Shown here one piece after another: positions 1-11,891 of a stretch of DNA of 19,631 nucleotides. The notes under the pieces are model-generated. The model did no database searches. It was not told the DNA's origin and saw nothing but the letters and a program-made list of their open reading frames with translations. The translations under genes and the position numbers were made by a program. The stretch's first letter is position 1. The number at the start of each line of letters is the position of its first letter. The DNA is from Carex sylvatica (Eukaryota > Streptophyta > Magnoliopsida > Poales > Cyperaceae): positions 1 through 19,631 of the forward strand of contig CAXKVR010000436.1 of assembly GCA_964058845.1 (NCBI GenBank), read 5' to 3'.

Positions 1-110
1 AAATTCCAAAAAAATGTAAAATTTGATCTGGAAGCACATTTTATTGTGGAGATCATGTTGAACGGTTTGGATCGATGATTTGAATTTTAAAAATATAGAA
101 AATGATTGTG
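1..110 (-). mobile_element. Right arm of a fold-back MITE, cut by the window edge
   Basis: This AT-rich stretch matches, in reverse-complement orientation, an arm module seen at 11950-12070, 12135-12250, 17930-17990, 18075-18180 and 18290-18410. Shared landmarks are a run like ttccaaaaaaatgtaaaatt, then an agcacat-like box, then gatcatgttgaacggtttgg, then a ttttaaaa-type end. The partner arm would lie left of the window. Position inside or beside the HCT first intron is inferred. The sequence shows the similarity directly. Classing it as Mutator-like rests on the complete copy at 11901-12315. Confidence 0.55.
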
Positions 111-132
111 GTAACTTGTTGTAACTCAAAAA

Positions 133-216
133 TTATTGTAACCTGATTACTCGTATTGTTTTACTTGAAAAAAATTGTTGTAACTTGATTCCTCGTATTG
201 TTTTACTTGAAAAGAT
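133..216. repeat. Tandem duplication, two units of about 42 bp
   Basis: Two adjacent imperfect copies share tgtaac-ttgatt-ctcgtattgtt ending in ttttacttgaaaa. They lie in AT-rich DNA upstream of the HCT-like exons. The small minus-strand reading frame across them has a repeated VKQYE peptide only because the DNA is duplicated. I see no gene in it. Confidence 0.7.
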
Positions 217-2167
<1,951 letters not shown>

Positions 2168-3113
2168 TTTTATTTGGAGTTTTTGTAATATAAATTAATT
2201 TTTTTTTGTGAAGAATTGGGATTTATCTTTGGAAGGATGTATCGGGTAGTATTAATGGATAGTGACGATAATGCTCCATGGTGGAGAAAAACAAAATTGT
2301 TTCTCTTGCAAATTTTTTTGCATTAGTAAATTCACAACTTGCCAAAATTGTGTAATAGAAGGTAAACCTTTCTTTTAGTGAAGATTGGAGGTCACAGAGG
2401 ATTATCTTTTATGGGTTTCGAATGCGATTGCTCATACAAAGAGTATTGTCTTTGCTACTGGATTAAAGCTGGATCTTATAATAGAAGGGATCTTATAATA
2501 GAAGGTAAATTTTAGGATTTTGAGGAGAACTTGTAAAACTGGTGTCTGAATCAGATGTTGGAACTTGGAAGAGTAAATTGAACAACAAGAACAATGTAAA
2601 AAAATTATTTTTGTGAAGTTTTTAATCAATATGTATATATGAAACAGGGATTTTTGTGATGTTTTTTATCAAATTTATTTTTGTGAAGTTTGCAGTATAT
2701 GGATGTTAACATATATAAAATGTTTACATCAAATTAGGGATTTGAAGGATCTTTAAAACTTCACAAAAAAAAAAAAAAGCAATTCCAGTGTACATCCATT
2801 ATCTATAGAGTTATCTTTAAAAATAAAAACATCTGCAATTTTAACTTTCTAATTTAAATAATAACTTTTTTATGATATAAATGTACGCTAAAACTATACA
2901 ATAACAAAAAAAGAGTTATTAGTTTAGCAGAGTTGCTTTCGCACATAATTTACCTCTTAATACATCAGAAAAAAATAAAAAAAATGAAGACTAAGCAATT
3001 TTGACAAAGAATTCAACAAATCTGCACCCAAATAGAGAACAGTTTCACAAGAAAAATAATACTAAAAAAGAAAAAAAAATTAAATCAGTAGGTAATTACA
3101 ACAATTACAAGTC
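2168..3113. other. Convergent intergenic region between HCT-like gene and PLD
   Basis: AT-rich DNA holding the 3' ends of both genes. A T-rich ttttgtaatataaatt just after the HCT stop is a plausible poly(A) signal region. A perfect 17-bp tandem duplication (ggatcttataatagaag) lies at 2471-2504. The phrase atttttgtgaagttt recurs near 2605 and 2679, and in inverted form near 2756. No further gene is visible. Confidence 0.6.
2471..2504. repeat. Perfect 17-bp tandem duplication
   Basis: The unit ggatcttataatagaag occurs twice back to back (2471-2487, 2488-2504). It is non-coding, between two convergent genes, and probably a replication-slippage product. Confidence 0.85.
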
Positions 3114-6100
3114 TTAAGTGGTGAGTAGAGGAGGTAACACCAGAGATCTCTTGCCTTTCACCTTTGCCTTTGTATCAGGAAAGAATCCATTGTCCGGCAA
3201 ATCTGACAACTCGCCACTGTCAGAGACCTTTATCGGGAAAGGAAGCAAATGCCCCGGCAAATCAATGATGGAATCTCCAGTAAACATCTCCCATAGTGTC
3301 TCCGCAACTTCTCGCACTGTCCTGACGCACTTCAAGCTCTCTGGTTCGAGAAAAATGCTGCTCGGGTGCTTGCATTGTCTCATGAAATGCTCATACCACA
3401 GTGCCATGCGGTAAGCGTAAACCTGACCACGGGCGTGACCATCTGGTCCATTTAGGTGTGACAGTTGGTATGACCCGTGTGCAATCTCTGTGTCTCGGTC
3501 ACCAGCAAGTGATCTCTGGTTTAAGTTTGCTGATCCAACTATTACATACTCATCGTCAACTGTACATTTGAAATTATTAACTCACTAATGTGAACAAAAT
3601 AATAGTAACAGTAACAGTAACAGTAACAGTAACAGTAACAGTAACAGTAACAACAAACTAATATGATATAACTGTAATAATAGCAGTAATAGTAATAGTT
3701 GTAGTGATAATAATAAATGAAACAGGGCAAACAGAACATGGCAAAAGGTTGCATTTTGTTATACTTTATTATCAAATGCTGATAATAAATCAATAGTAAC
3801 TCAAGGCTACTTGATTTGTAAATCAAATTAAAGGATTCACCATCAAACTTTATCAAGTGCGCTCTGGTTTATGAGGTAGCAAGGAAATTCATATATGATA
3901 TATTTAGTAAATTTTTTGGAAAGATACTAACCTATCATGAGCTTGGCATGAACATAAATCATAAGCCGACGGTTAATCTGTGCCCTCAAGTAATCGGTTC
4001 CCTCCTGTGGCTTCTCCGGAGGCACGTAATCCCCATGCTTCAGAGCCTCCCTGTTACCGAGGCAAAAGAAGTTCAAGTAATCGCGCGGGTGCGTCTTCCC
4101 TATCAGGCCGGCCTCCTCTATTGCCTTTGCTACTATTCCATACATCATCTCCATGGTCAACCTATCAAATTAGTTGATCACATGCTTTAATTTAGAAAAT
4201 GGAAAGTGACTTCAATAACTTATAAAAGAGGAGGGTTAATTAAAATGCCTCCCTTTTTTATATCTTTATCTTGATAGTACCTTCATTTTTTAATTTTCTA
4301 ATAATAAATATTTTAAAATTTATATGTCAAAATAAAACCTTCAAGTATGATATATATTACTTTTTGTACATAATAAAATGTGCATAAAAAATATCACTTC
4401 TCGATTTGTTTTTATATGAATCAACAAATTAAAATTCGACGTTCAAATTTACCACATTGGTGTATTTTTGTAAGCTTTTGATACTAATTAAAATAAAATC
4501 AAAACATCATTATTTTTACATGTGTATAGAGAAATTATATAGATAATATCTAATAATTTTATTTTGAAATTTAAGTTTTATATTTGAAGTTATTGTAGTT
4601 ATCAAAATGAAAGGCTAATGGAGACATTAGAACCCTCCTCTTTAGAAAACTAACAATTAAAAACAATTTAAACACACCTATTCCATCGGAGTATGGCTTG
4701 AACTGTGTCGCCCTCGGGTTCCCCTTCGGGCCACATTGGTGTGACTATATATGCAGCGAATCTCTCGCCTTTCCTGATCTTACTCGCAATTTTTAAGGCA
4801 ATCTCAATTGGTATGAGGTTAAGGCACCCGCTGTCCCAGTCCTCCTTCCAAGCAGCACAACTCCCGAGGAAATACTGGTTTTCGATGTAGACGAACCTCC
4901 GGGCCCGTCGGATTGCCTCAATGTATGCTGTGTGAATGCTCTGATCAATTGTCACGTCCTTCCTACACACAAGCCCCATTTCTGATGCCTGATCTGGGTT
5001 AGAAGGGAAATCGACCACTGATGCGTCATCTATTGATCGAAAAACCTACGTATAGAATATAGAAACACATGTTAATAGATATGTACCTTATCCAACGAAT
5101 GGTAGTCTTACACTTGTAGTGAGAGAAAGACAGAGAGAGAGATAACCTGCACATTCCACGATTGTTGTGCATTGTGCCACTTTGGATTCGGAAACTTCTC
5201 AGGCGTAACGTCAAACAAACTGTTGTGAAGATCCCGAGGAGCCTGCTTCTTCCAGCGCTGTTCAAAGTTGGTGAGCACGTCCCATGCCGCTTGGCCCTCG
5301 AGACGAGAGTGTGCATCGTGCCATGACTCCCGTGGGCCTCCATGTTTCATGTTCGCATGCGAGAAGTTGTTCTGCATGAAATCGTGCCGGTATGTTGTGT
5401 CCAGATCATGGAACAAAGTGTGTTTCTCATCATCATACCTGTTGTACAAGTTACAAAGTTGTGTCAATATATATGTTTATTTCCAATTGTGCAGAGGAAT
5501 CCAGATTCAAAATTATTCAATTCACACCTTGCTTTTACCTAAATTTTATATAAAACTCACCTTCCATCACATATGTCGATTCCACCGATGAAGCTAACAA
5601 CATGCCTACCTGCCTCATCAGTCGTAGCAACGTCGAGCATAACCGTCTTTTGGTGGTGAGTGAACTCTGTGGTGAGCTCCACCTGTTGCACAGCCGTCAG
5701 GGTCATGTCAGCGTGCCTGGGGCACAGAAAGCACCTCACCTTACTCCCCTTGAAAAACTTGAAGGTTTCTTCGTCGTGTGTCTTCATCAGCCCTGCATTT
5801 CCAAGGAAGGAAATTGAGGTGAGATCCTGCCACACCATGACCAGCACTCTCACCCCTTCCTCGGCCTTGCTTTTCAAGAGTTCTCCGATTGTGATGCCTT
5901 CGGCTCCATGAATCATTCGCTCGGGATCACGCACCTGCCAATACACATAACAATTTGATGGTGAGATCCGATACTCGATGCCCTTTTTTATTTTTATAAA
6001 AATTAGAAAGAAAACACTAATAGACACATTTTGTCACTCATGAGGTATTTCATCGAACAGGTAGTCAGCAGTAAACAAACCAGAAACAGATATCAAACCT

Positions 6101-8064
6101 GAGCAAAACTGTCAGCATAAAATAAAATAGTTTCTTTTGGTGATTTACCAAGGTGATCTGAGCATTGAAGGACCACCCGGCGACATAGACAAAATGCCGG
6201 GCATCCTTGATGTTTGTGTAGAGATCCTCCCATAACCTGGGCGGGACGTAGCGGCTGCCATCGGTAAGACGGATGTCAGGATGAAATTGGGAGGAGAGAT
6301 GCGAGTTCTGATAGAGAGTGACACTGCACGAGTTGCGCTGCGGGAAGTAGGAATGGCGGACGCCTTTGAAGTGCGGCAGCTGGATGCCGGCATCCCAGTA
6401 GGGATCGGCATGCACGGCAAAGTACCGCAACTGTGCAAGGATGCTTGCCCTGTTGATATGAAATCAGCCATAGATTAGCTAGTGTGGCAAGTATGCATTA
6501 ATGTATGTTAAATTGTTGGATTACATGTTTTTAGGCTTCCTTATAAATTTTGTTTTCTTTTGTTTGTTTATATTACTAGGTAAGTATATATACATTTACC
6601 ATTCAACCTTTGTTGGTTCAATACGAGCATTTTTTTCAATTTTTGAGTTAGTTAAAATTACTGAATACATATGTCTGAAAGCTAGACAACTTTTTTAAAA
6701 CTTTTGGAAAGTAATATTTTAAAAAATGGAATAAACAAATAAAAAAAAATTCAGACCCAAGAAAGCCTGTTTGTGTAATCTCAAAATAAACCATGATTTG
6801 TGTTATGGGCCTGGCCTGTTATAGGCACTTTTGGGTTTGATAAATTAGAAGGCGTACCCGGCTTGGGCCTAGTTTGGTCATTGGGTCATAAATCTATGGG
6901 TTATCTTTTCTGGTAAGTTGTGTTTTTCCTACTTTTACGAAAAAAAAGAGAAGAAAAATTGTTGGTACTGGTACAGAGTACAGACAGCAAAAGACAGTAT
7001 ACAATGAACAATCACAAAACATACTTGTGGTTATGCTTACTGTGAAGCTCAAATCGCTCCTTGATGGATTCGCCGGACAAGAGCCGGGCCGTAGCAAAGG
7101 TGGCACGACCAAGCACCTCGGCACCAACCAGAAGCTGGTTCTTTACTGAGAGTGTGATGTCGGGAGAGGCATATGCCACGTACACCCGAAACGACTCATT
7201 CCATACCGGGTTCTGAGGGTGGAACTCTATCTCTCTCGTGCGGGCCACACGGGCCACACCGATATCCACCGTAGCATATAACTTGCTGTGCGGAAGGTGG
7301 TGCAAACATATTTTTTCTTGTAATTTCTCGACAAGCTGCGCAATTTGAATTCGGAGAATCAGTTTATGACTTTATAGTGTATATAAAATTTCCTTATTGG
7401 TTATTTTTTTTTTTTGAAATTGAGAGATATGTGCCTGTGAAATAAATGGACAAAATGTCAGTACATTGCATAGTTTGATCAATTTACTTCTTATTTAATT
7501 CACTTTTATTATCATAACGTGGAGACATAGAATCCTTAAGAACGTGTGGAATGATTAAATATTAATTAATTAATCTTGCTTTGGTGAAAATAACACAACC
7601 AAGTATTAAAATGGGTATAATTCCATGAAGCTACTGATCTTCTCTTCCTAACGTGTTTCATTTAATATTTCAACATATCTTAGAAGACATTCATGCTCGC
7701 CACCTACTCAACAAAAAATAAAAAAAAATATGACCATCCAATTTTTTCCTTAGATTTTCTCCTCTTTGTCTAAACATTACTCCTAGTTCTTTATTACGGT
7801 AAATAAAAAAATGATATATATGTCTTGAAACATATAGTGCAAGCCTTATATATTAAATCACAAATGCAATGATTTTAAATTTCAAAAAAATCAAGCAGCT
7901 GGTGAGAAAAACTGAAGGAAATTGAACATAGATACATAGATTTATGAGAAGAAATCAAATATATGCAGAACCTGAAATATATGTCCAGTGAGAGCATTAT
8001 GTAGGTGCTGCGCTTCAAAAACTGTCACCTCTAATATTCCATGGAGAAAATCTGATGCCTCCAT
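3114..8064 (-). CDS. PLD: Phospholipase D, C2-PLD of the epsilon/alpha-4 type, complete, eight exons
   Basis: C2-PLDs hydrolyse membrane phospholipids to phosphatidic acid and the free head group. The exons (minus strand) are 8064-7972, 7335-7025, 6449-6149, 5934-5561, 5438-5147, 5045-4678, 4161-3932 and 3559-3114. All introns are GT-AG, every junction keeps phase, and the total is 2415 nt, that is 804 residues plus TAA (usual family length about 760-860). The start MEASDFLHGILEVTVFEA is a typical C2 opening with G at -3 and +4. Domains in order: C2 about 5-135; N-terminal catalytic half with HKD1 HQKTVMLD (His329, Lys331, Asp336) and FIGGIDICDGRYD; FVYIENQYF near 508-516; HKD2 HAKLMIVD (His651, Lys653, Asp658), whose last Val codon is split by an intron; and the C-terminus LPPLLTT. 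SYFPQRNSC, VAGWSFNAQITLVRD and KVKGKRS favour the epsilon branch over alpha-1 or delta. The C2 loop reads VKNQLLVG where classical PLDs have acidic residues. No breaks are seen, so the gene is probably functional. The isoform name is an inference from remembered family motifs. Confidence 0.95.
3560..3931 (-). other. PLD intron 7 with hexanucleotide array
   Basis: A 372-bp intron that splits the Val codon inside HKD2 (LMI-V-DDEY), with donor gttagt and acceptor tgtacag. It holds the (AGTAAC)8 array at 3604-3651, followed by further AGT/AAT-rich triplet repeats to about 3717. Confidence 0.88.
3604..3651. repeat. Microsatellite (AGTAAC)8
   Basis: Eight uninterrupted copies of agtaac lie inside PLD intron 7. 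On the minus strand they read as a CY-repeat peptide, which is an artefact and not a gene. The array is likely length-polymorphic. Confidence 0.95.
4228..4640. mobile_element. Mutator-like MITE (about 413 bp) inside PLD intron 6
   Basis: The element starts GAGGAGGGTT and ends AACCCTCCTC. The inverted ends stay alignable for about 50 bp with gaps (TGATAGTACCTTC against TGATAACTACAATAACTTC). The flanks cttataaaa and tttagaaaa match at 7 of 9 bases, compatible with an aged 9-bp Mutator-type target duplication. It has no coding capacity and is AT-rich. Both its 10-bp ends and its length match the intact element at 11901-12315. It occupies most of the 516-bp intron 4162-4677 and leaves both splice sites intact. 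The inverted ends are directly visible; the superfamily is inferred. Confidence 0.7.
7025..7040 (-). other. Two competing 5' splice sites at the end of PLD exon 2
   Basis: Reading on the minus strand, CACA/GTAAGC (GT at 7040-7039) is the stronger-looking donor, but it would put the next exon out of frame. The downstream CACAA/GTATGT (GT at 7024-7023) restores phase, giving HNHK-ASILAQLRYFAVHADPYW, which matches the family. I used the second. Use of the first would give a frameshifted, truncated protein. Confidence 0.65.
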
Positions 8065-8222
8065 CTCTTTTTCAATACCTTAGCAGCGTTTGCCAATTGC
8101 TTGAATTCTCTTTCTCTCTTTCAAAACATTAGCGTTTGCTACATGCTCTCTCTTTCTCTCTATCTATTTGAAGCTTCAACTTTTGCAAGACTTTGAGTCT
8201 AATCTAAATAATCTCTCTCTTT
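8065..8222 (-). promoter_or_regulatory. GA-rich 5' leader of the PLD gene
   Basis: Upstream of the ATG (minus strand) there are several gagagaaagagag tracts (CT-rich on the plus strand at 8109-8122, 8146-8162 and 8212-8221). The phrase gcaaacgct occurs twice (near 8085 and 8130). GA/CT-rich leaders are common in plant 5' UTRs. The extent of the transcript is inferred. Confidence 0.55.
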
Positions 8223-8246
8223 TATTTTTTGGTTTTCTTTTTTTTT

Positions 8247-8254
8247 TATATAAC
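8247..8254 (-). promoter_or_regulatory. Candidate TATA box for PLD
   Basis: The minus strand reads cgttatataaaaaaaa, about 185 bp upstream of the start codon and 30 bp upstream of the GA-rich leader. Spacing fits transcription starting near 8220. No other strong TATA candidate lies closer to the ATG. Confidence 0.5.
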
Positions 8255-8259
8255 GCAAG

Positions 8260-8794
8260 TGTGGGTCCTGATTGCTTTGACCACGTTTTATTTTAGTGAA
8301 AAAAAATGGGAGAAGAAGGAAATACAAATTGGTTATTTTCAAGTTTGCTCGTTATGGAAGTTAGATTTACATTTTAAAATGGGGAGAATCGTAGATTATG
8401 CCTTTGTATCCTATCTAGAACTGAGAACAAAAGGGAATATTCATTCATCCCTACTATATATATTATATCGTCATCTTAGAATAGCGGATAATTATTGAAT
8501 AAATTAATGTGTATAATTTAATTTAAAATATATATTATATATACTTTGAACACATCGTATGCATTGTCGAATTAAAATATATAAAAATGACATTTTTTCA
8601 GTAATTTATTGCATCTTGATCATCTACATAGAGAATGGATTGATACAGGTTGAGGACATGTTAAATCGGACACAAAATAGACAAAAAAATGACTCTAAAA
8701 CGAATCGAAGAAGTAGAACATGGGAGGACGTGTGAGTGTTCTTCCGAGTTGTACTGGATCTGTATGCATGCACCCTAACTTTTGTGTGCTGGTG
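8260..8794. other. AT-rich intergenic DNA upstream of PLD
   Basis: Likely contains the distal PLD promoter. I see no gene; the plus-strand reading frame at 8229-8498 has no recognisable domain and looks like chance. Confidence 0.45.
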
Positions 8795-9176
8795 AGTTCG
8801 AGAATATTTCGTATCCCTGAGATATCTCAATCTTTGCGTGACTTTACGAAAAATCCCAACCGGTTAAATACGTTCTGCACGGATCTCAAAGCACACATAA
8901 TACTGGCCGCTACATCACCCCCGAATAGACACCGAACACGTCGGTCACGCAAAAGTTGAGATATTTCAGAGGAAACGCACTCCAACTGGAAAAGGAGTGC
9001 GTATCTTCTAAGATATCTCAACTTTTGTGTGACCGACGTGTCCGGTGTCTATTTGGGAGTAGCACAGGGGCCAGTATTATTGAGCTTTGAGATTTGTGAA
9101 AACTGTATTTGAACGGTTTAGATTTTCCAAAAAGTCACGCAAAATTTGAGATATCTCAGAGGATATGAATTCCGAG
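8795..9176. mobile_element. Large fold-back element A (arms about 185 bp, loop 10 bp)
   Basis: The left arm 8795-8982 and right arm 8993-9176 are inverted repeats at roughly 80% identity by eye. They meet at a perfect 8-bp stem, cgcactcc/ggagtgcg, around the loop aactggaaaa. Paired landmarks include tgagatatctcaa, tttgcgtgacttt, aatctcaaag, aataatactggcc, aatagacaccg-acacgtcggtcac and cgcactcc. It is non-coding. Such structures are typical of fold-back MITEs, which often give rise to 24-nt siRNAs. No convincing target duplication could be read, because element B abuts it on the right. Confidence 0.75.
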
Positions 9177-9394
9177 ATAGGAGTAGGTCCGATGCCCATT
9201 GGACCTACTTTTAGGTTCGATGGGTTCTATCACCATATGATCAGCATTAAGATTTGTGAGCACGGAAATTGATAAAAACTCGCACGGATTTTAATACAGA
9301 GTGCACGAATCTTGATGTATTTGGACGGTCACAAACACCCATTGAACCAAAGTAGGTCCAATGGGCATGGGACCTACTCCGACTCCATGAATTC
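9166..9394. mobile_element. Fold-back element B, adjoining element A
   Basis: A second inverted repeat with outer limits tgaattc (9166-9172) and tgaattc (9388-9394). The best-paired blocks are gagtaggtcc-gatgcccattggacctact on the left and its inverse at 9352-9380. Weaker pairing continues inward to near 9290. Each arm also contains its own small palindrome, gtaggtcc...ggacctac. Element B shares a few bases with the end of A, so the two may be halves of one composite element. It is non-coding. Confidence 0.6.
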
Positions 9395-10374
9395 CTGGGA
9401 AAGCGGATAACATTTTGAATCCCGTGCGGACGTGGATGCAAGGAGTTATGGTCCTAACCGCTTTGCCAGCATGTCATTTTTCTTATAAATTCGACCTTCG
9501 GAATACTGAAAACATGTAAAATTTAGATTTTATATTATAAGAGAGATTCTTGTCTGTTAGAAACTTAAACCTTATTATGTCCACTTCAGGGGCTTAAGTA
9601 CGTCCACATAATTGAGAAACTTGAGGCGTTTGGCTCAAAATACTGTAATCTATCTCCATATGATAATCTAGAAGAGGTGCGCTTAGAGTTGATGGGTGTA
9701 TAGATTGAAGAATTTTGTTGTAAAGTTTAACATTAATGACCTTTTTTTTTTATTCAAAGAACCAACATACATAATAAATGACAAATAAAAAACTTATAAT
9801 GATTAATTTATTATTTAAAAAAATGTAAATTACTTATTAAATATATAAACTATTATATTAATCAATCTCGTCATAAATTACTAATCAAATAATACTATAT
9901 GAAATATTTGTATAATTCAATCTTATAATAATAATAACAATAATAATAATATATTGTATAGTTAAATGTAGGAAACAAAAGTATCATATATTTTTGTATT
10001 TATCAATTATTCTATAGGGTAATGGAACCAAACATATTCTATCTTATAAGCAAATAAAATTTATCTTTATTATCCTTATCCTTATTTGTTACGCTTAAGA
10101 AATAATTTTACTCATATTTGCTCACCGAATTTGAATATATTAAATGTGTAGAAGAATTTTATTAACACCCCAAAATTCATTAGAAAGAGATATTGATATA
10201 CCAGCAATTAATTAATGAACACATTCAAATTAATGACAATCGTTCGTTGTTTTTTAATGTTAAACCACAAAGCAGCACTGGTTCAGCTGTCGAAGCATTC
10301 TGATACCGAGTGCACCAGCGTCGATCGCTTGGTGCAGAGCTTAGGTGCAAATTTTGATGGTCGATTCAGTGTGA

Positions 10375-10377
<3 letters not shown>
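9395..10377. other. AT-rich intergenic DNA
   Basis: No gene recognised. Low-complexity stretches such as ataataataacaataataataat (9925-9950) are present. The reading frame ending in the TA repeat near 10400 has no family features. Confidence 0.5.

Positions 10378-10414
<37 letters not shown>
10378..10414. repeat. Microsatellite (TA)18
   Basis: An uninterrupted TA dinucleotide array about 37 bp long in intergenic DNA. Open frames crossing it encode only Ile-Tyr runs. Confidence 0.95.
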
Positions 10415-10416
<2 letters not shown>

Positions 10417-10440
10417 TTGTGGCTCAAGAAAAGGAGCATA

Positions 10441-10900
10441 ATGGTACTTTTTGCGAGGGTAAAAAGTGACTTTTTGCGATGAAATACCGTCATAAACGTG
10501 TTTTTTTATTAGTGATGGTACTTTTAGCGACGGAGTACCGTAATAAATACATTTTTTCTCTCGCGAAAAGTGCTTACCTTCTTGTTGTGACAGATATTGC
10601 ATTGCAATTTGATGGTAGTTTGATGTTTGTTGTATTAACAATGGTTTATTCATTATGTACTTCAATTTTTATGACATTATTATTCTATTATCTTGTATCC
10701 AATCTGGAAGTATATTATAAAAATATTTTGAGACCATCTTGTACCGGCCACCCAGTTTAAAATTATGCTTGTTTTCTGTACCAGTCAGTTTTCTAATAGA
10801 TCACTTCCACTCAAAAGGACCGGTTATGAACCAGTACCATTAATCAGAAAATGTTACATGATGAAATAATTTTTTTTCACCACTACCACAAATAAAAGAA
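10441..10900. repeat. Repeats resembling CACTA transposon subterminal DNA
   Basis: Two related units, tttttgcgatgaaataccgt (10471-10490) and ttttagcgacggagtaccgt (10522-10541), are each followed by a short ataaa box. Nearby are gtactttttgcgagggt, ctcgcgaaaagtg and a near-palindrome, ggaccggttatgaaccagtacc (10818-10839). Short GC-cored units of this sort are common near the ends of plant CACTA (En/Spm) elements. I could not find a matching CACTA...TAGTG pair, so this is at best a remnant. Confidence 0.35.
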
Positions 10901-11165
10901 AAAGTCAAAATAACAGTGCATGTTTTTTTATTAAGAATGATGTTGAACAAGAACAACGCAATATTTCTACTGGTATTATACAAAGAGGTACATAAAACAT
11001 GTAGCTTCAACATCTAAAATTAGGTTATATTTACGAATCCTAAATTATAAGTTTGTCTCAAGCACTAACCGGAAGACAGATTTCTCAGAAAATTAAAGGA
11101 TGGCCAGAGGTGTAATGACTAAAATCGATTAGAAAAATTTTATGATTTACCAAAGCTTAGATTAA
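10901..11165. other. AT-rich DNA, nothing recognised
   Basis: Sits between the CACTA-like repeats and the LTR. It could be internal retroelement sequence or plain intergenic DNA. No coding potential is seen. Confidence 0.4.
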
Positions 11166-11396
11166 TCTCTTCCGTGAGGGGGTATGTTTGCCAAATCGAT
11201 CTGATTTGCTTCGGAAACTGTCAGGCCCTGATCCCTGACAATGAGATTCAACCTCAATTGAGGTCTGACAGATGTAATTTTGAAAAAGAAAGAAGATAGA
11301 ATCCATCTCAGCTAACTATAGCTTTGATCAAGAGAGAAGAATAAAACTCCAAATTGCTTATTTCATTGATAAAACGAATCCATACAATTGTTTGCC

Positions 11397-11406
11397 TTAT
11401 ATAGGC
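11397..11406 (-). promoter_or_regulatory. TATA box of the minus-strand LTR
   Basis: CCTATATAAGG on the minus strand, followed about 30 bp downstream by an ATCAATGAAATAAG phrase like those near LTR transcription starts. It would direct leftward transcription away from the OPT gene. Confidence 0.6.
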
Positions 11407-11508
11407 GATGCAAATAAGGAAAGAAAATCTACCATCAGGTGCTCGGATCTTGTTGACCCTTGTCAGAATGACAATTAAGCATAAAGATCTGACCCGTTAT
11501 TATCTTAA

Positions 11509-11516
11509 CCGCCTAA
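11509..11516. repeat. Left target-site duplication of the hAT-like element
   Basis: ccgcctaa here and ctgcctaa at 13581-13588 match at 7 of 8 bases. Eight bp is the hallmark length for hAT insertions. Confidence 0.65.
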
Positions 11517-11544
11517 CATGGTTCCAGAAATCGAAATCGGAATC

Positions 11545-11606
11545 AGAATCAGATTTTTGACTGCTGAGTCAGAATCAGATTTTTGACTGCTGAGTCAGAA
11601 TCAGAT
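11545..11606. repeat. Subterminal tandem repeat of the hAT-like element (26 bp x 2.4)
   Basis: Units 11545-11570 and 11571-11596 are identical, and 11597-11606 begins a third. Repeats in this subterminal position are where hAT transposases commonly bind; that role is inferred here. Confidence 0.85.
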
Positions 11607-11891
11607 GAATTGGCCGGAATCGAAAGAATCGAATTGGTAACTCGGACTCGGGTATTTTTGGCAGAAACCTTGTTTTGTAGCCAAAAAATAGAAAAAAATT
11701 GATAGAAATAATTTGTAAAAAAACTATGTTAATTAAAACTATGTTAATTAAGACAAAATTAATAAAAATAATTTGTAAAAAAAAAATATTATAAACAGGA
11801 TTAGTAGTAAATTTACACAAATTGTTGATAATAAAATTGGAACTAATTTAAATTTTTGTAAATTTTGAAAGATAATTTTATACTAAAGCCT

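Noticed and set aside
3118..3414. 98-codon plus-strand open frame
   Set aside because: Antisense to the last PLD exon, which encodes the conserved C-terminus; shadow.
3542..3856. Minus-strand frame rich in Cys-Tyr repeats
   Set aside because: Produced by the (AGTAAC)8 microsatellite in a PLD intron.
6145..6471. 108-codon minus-strand frame starting MADFISTGQ
   Set aside because: It is PLD exon 3 read in the wrong frame; the in-frame reading gives YFAVHADPYW and FPQRNSC, which fit the family.
10366..10665. Open frames across the TA tract
   Set aside because: Low-complexity Ile-Tyr peptide and no domain; not genes.
10879..10905. cactaccacaaataaaag as a CACTA transposon terminus
   Set aside because: No matching inverted end or 3-bp target duplication was found in the window, so it is kept only as part of a low-confidence repeat.
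11170..11230. TGTTTGCC as the left end of the minus-strand LTR
   Set aside because: Its flank (gggta) does not match the right flank at either candidate right end, so the boundary is left open.
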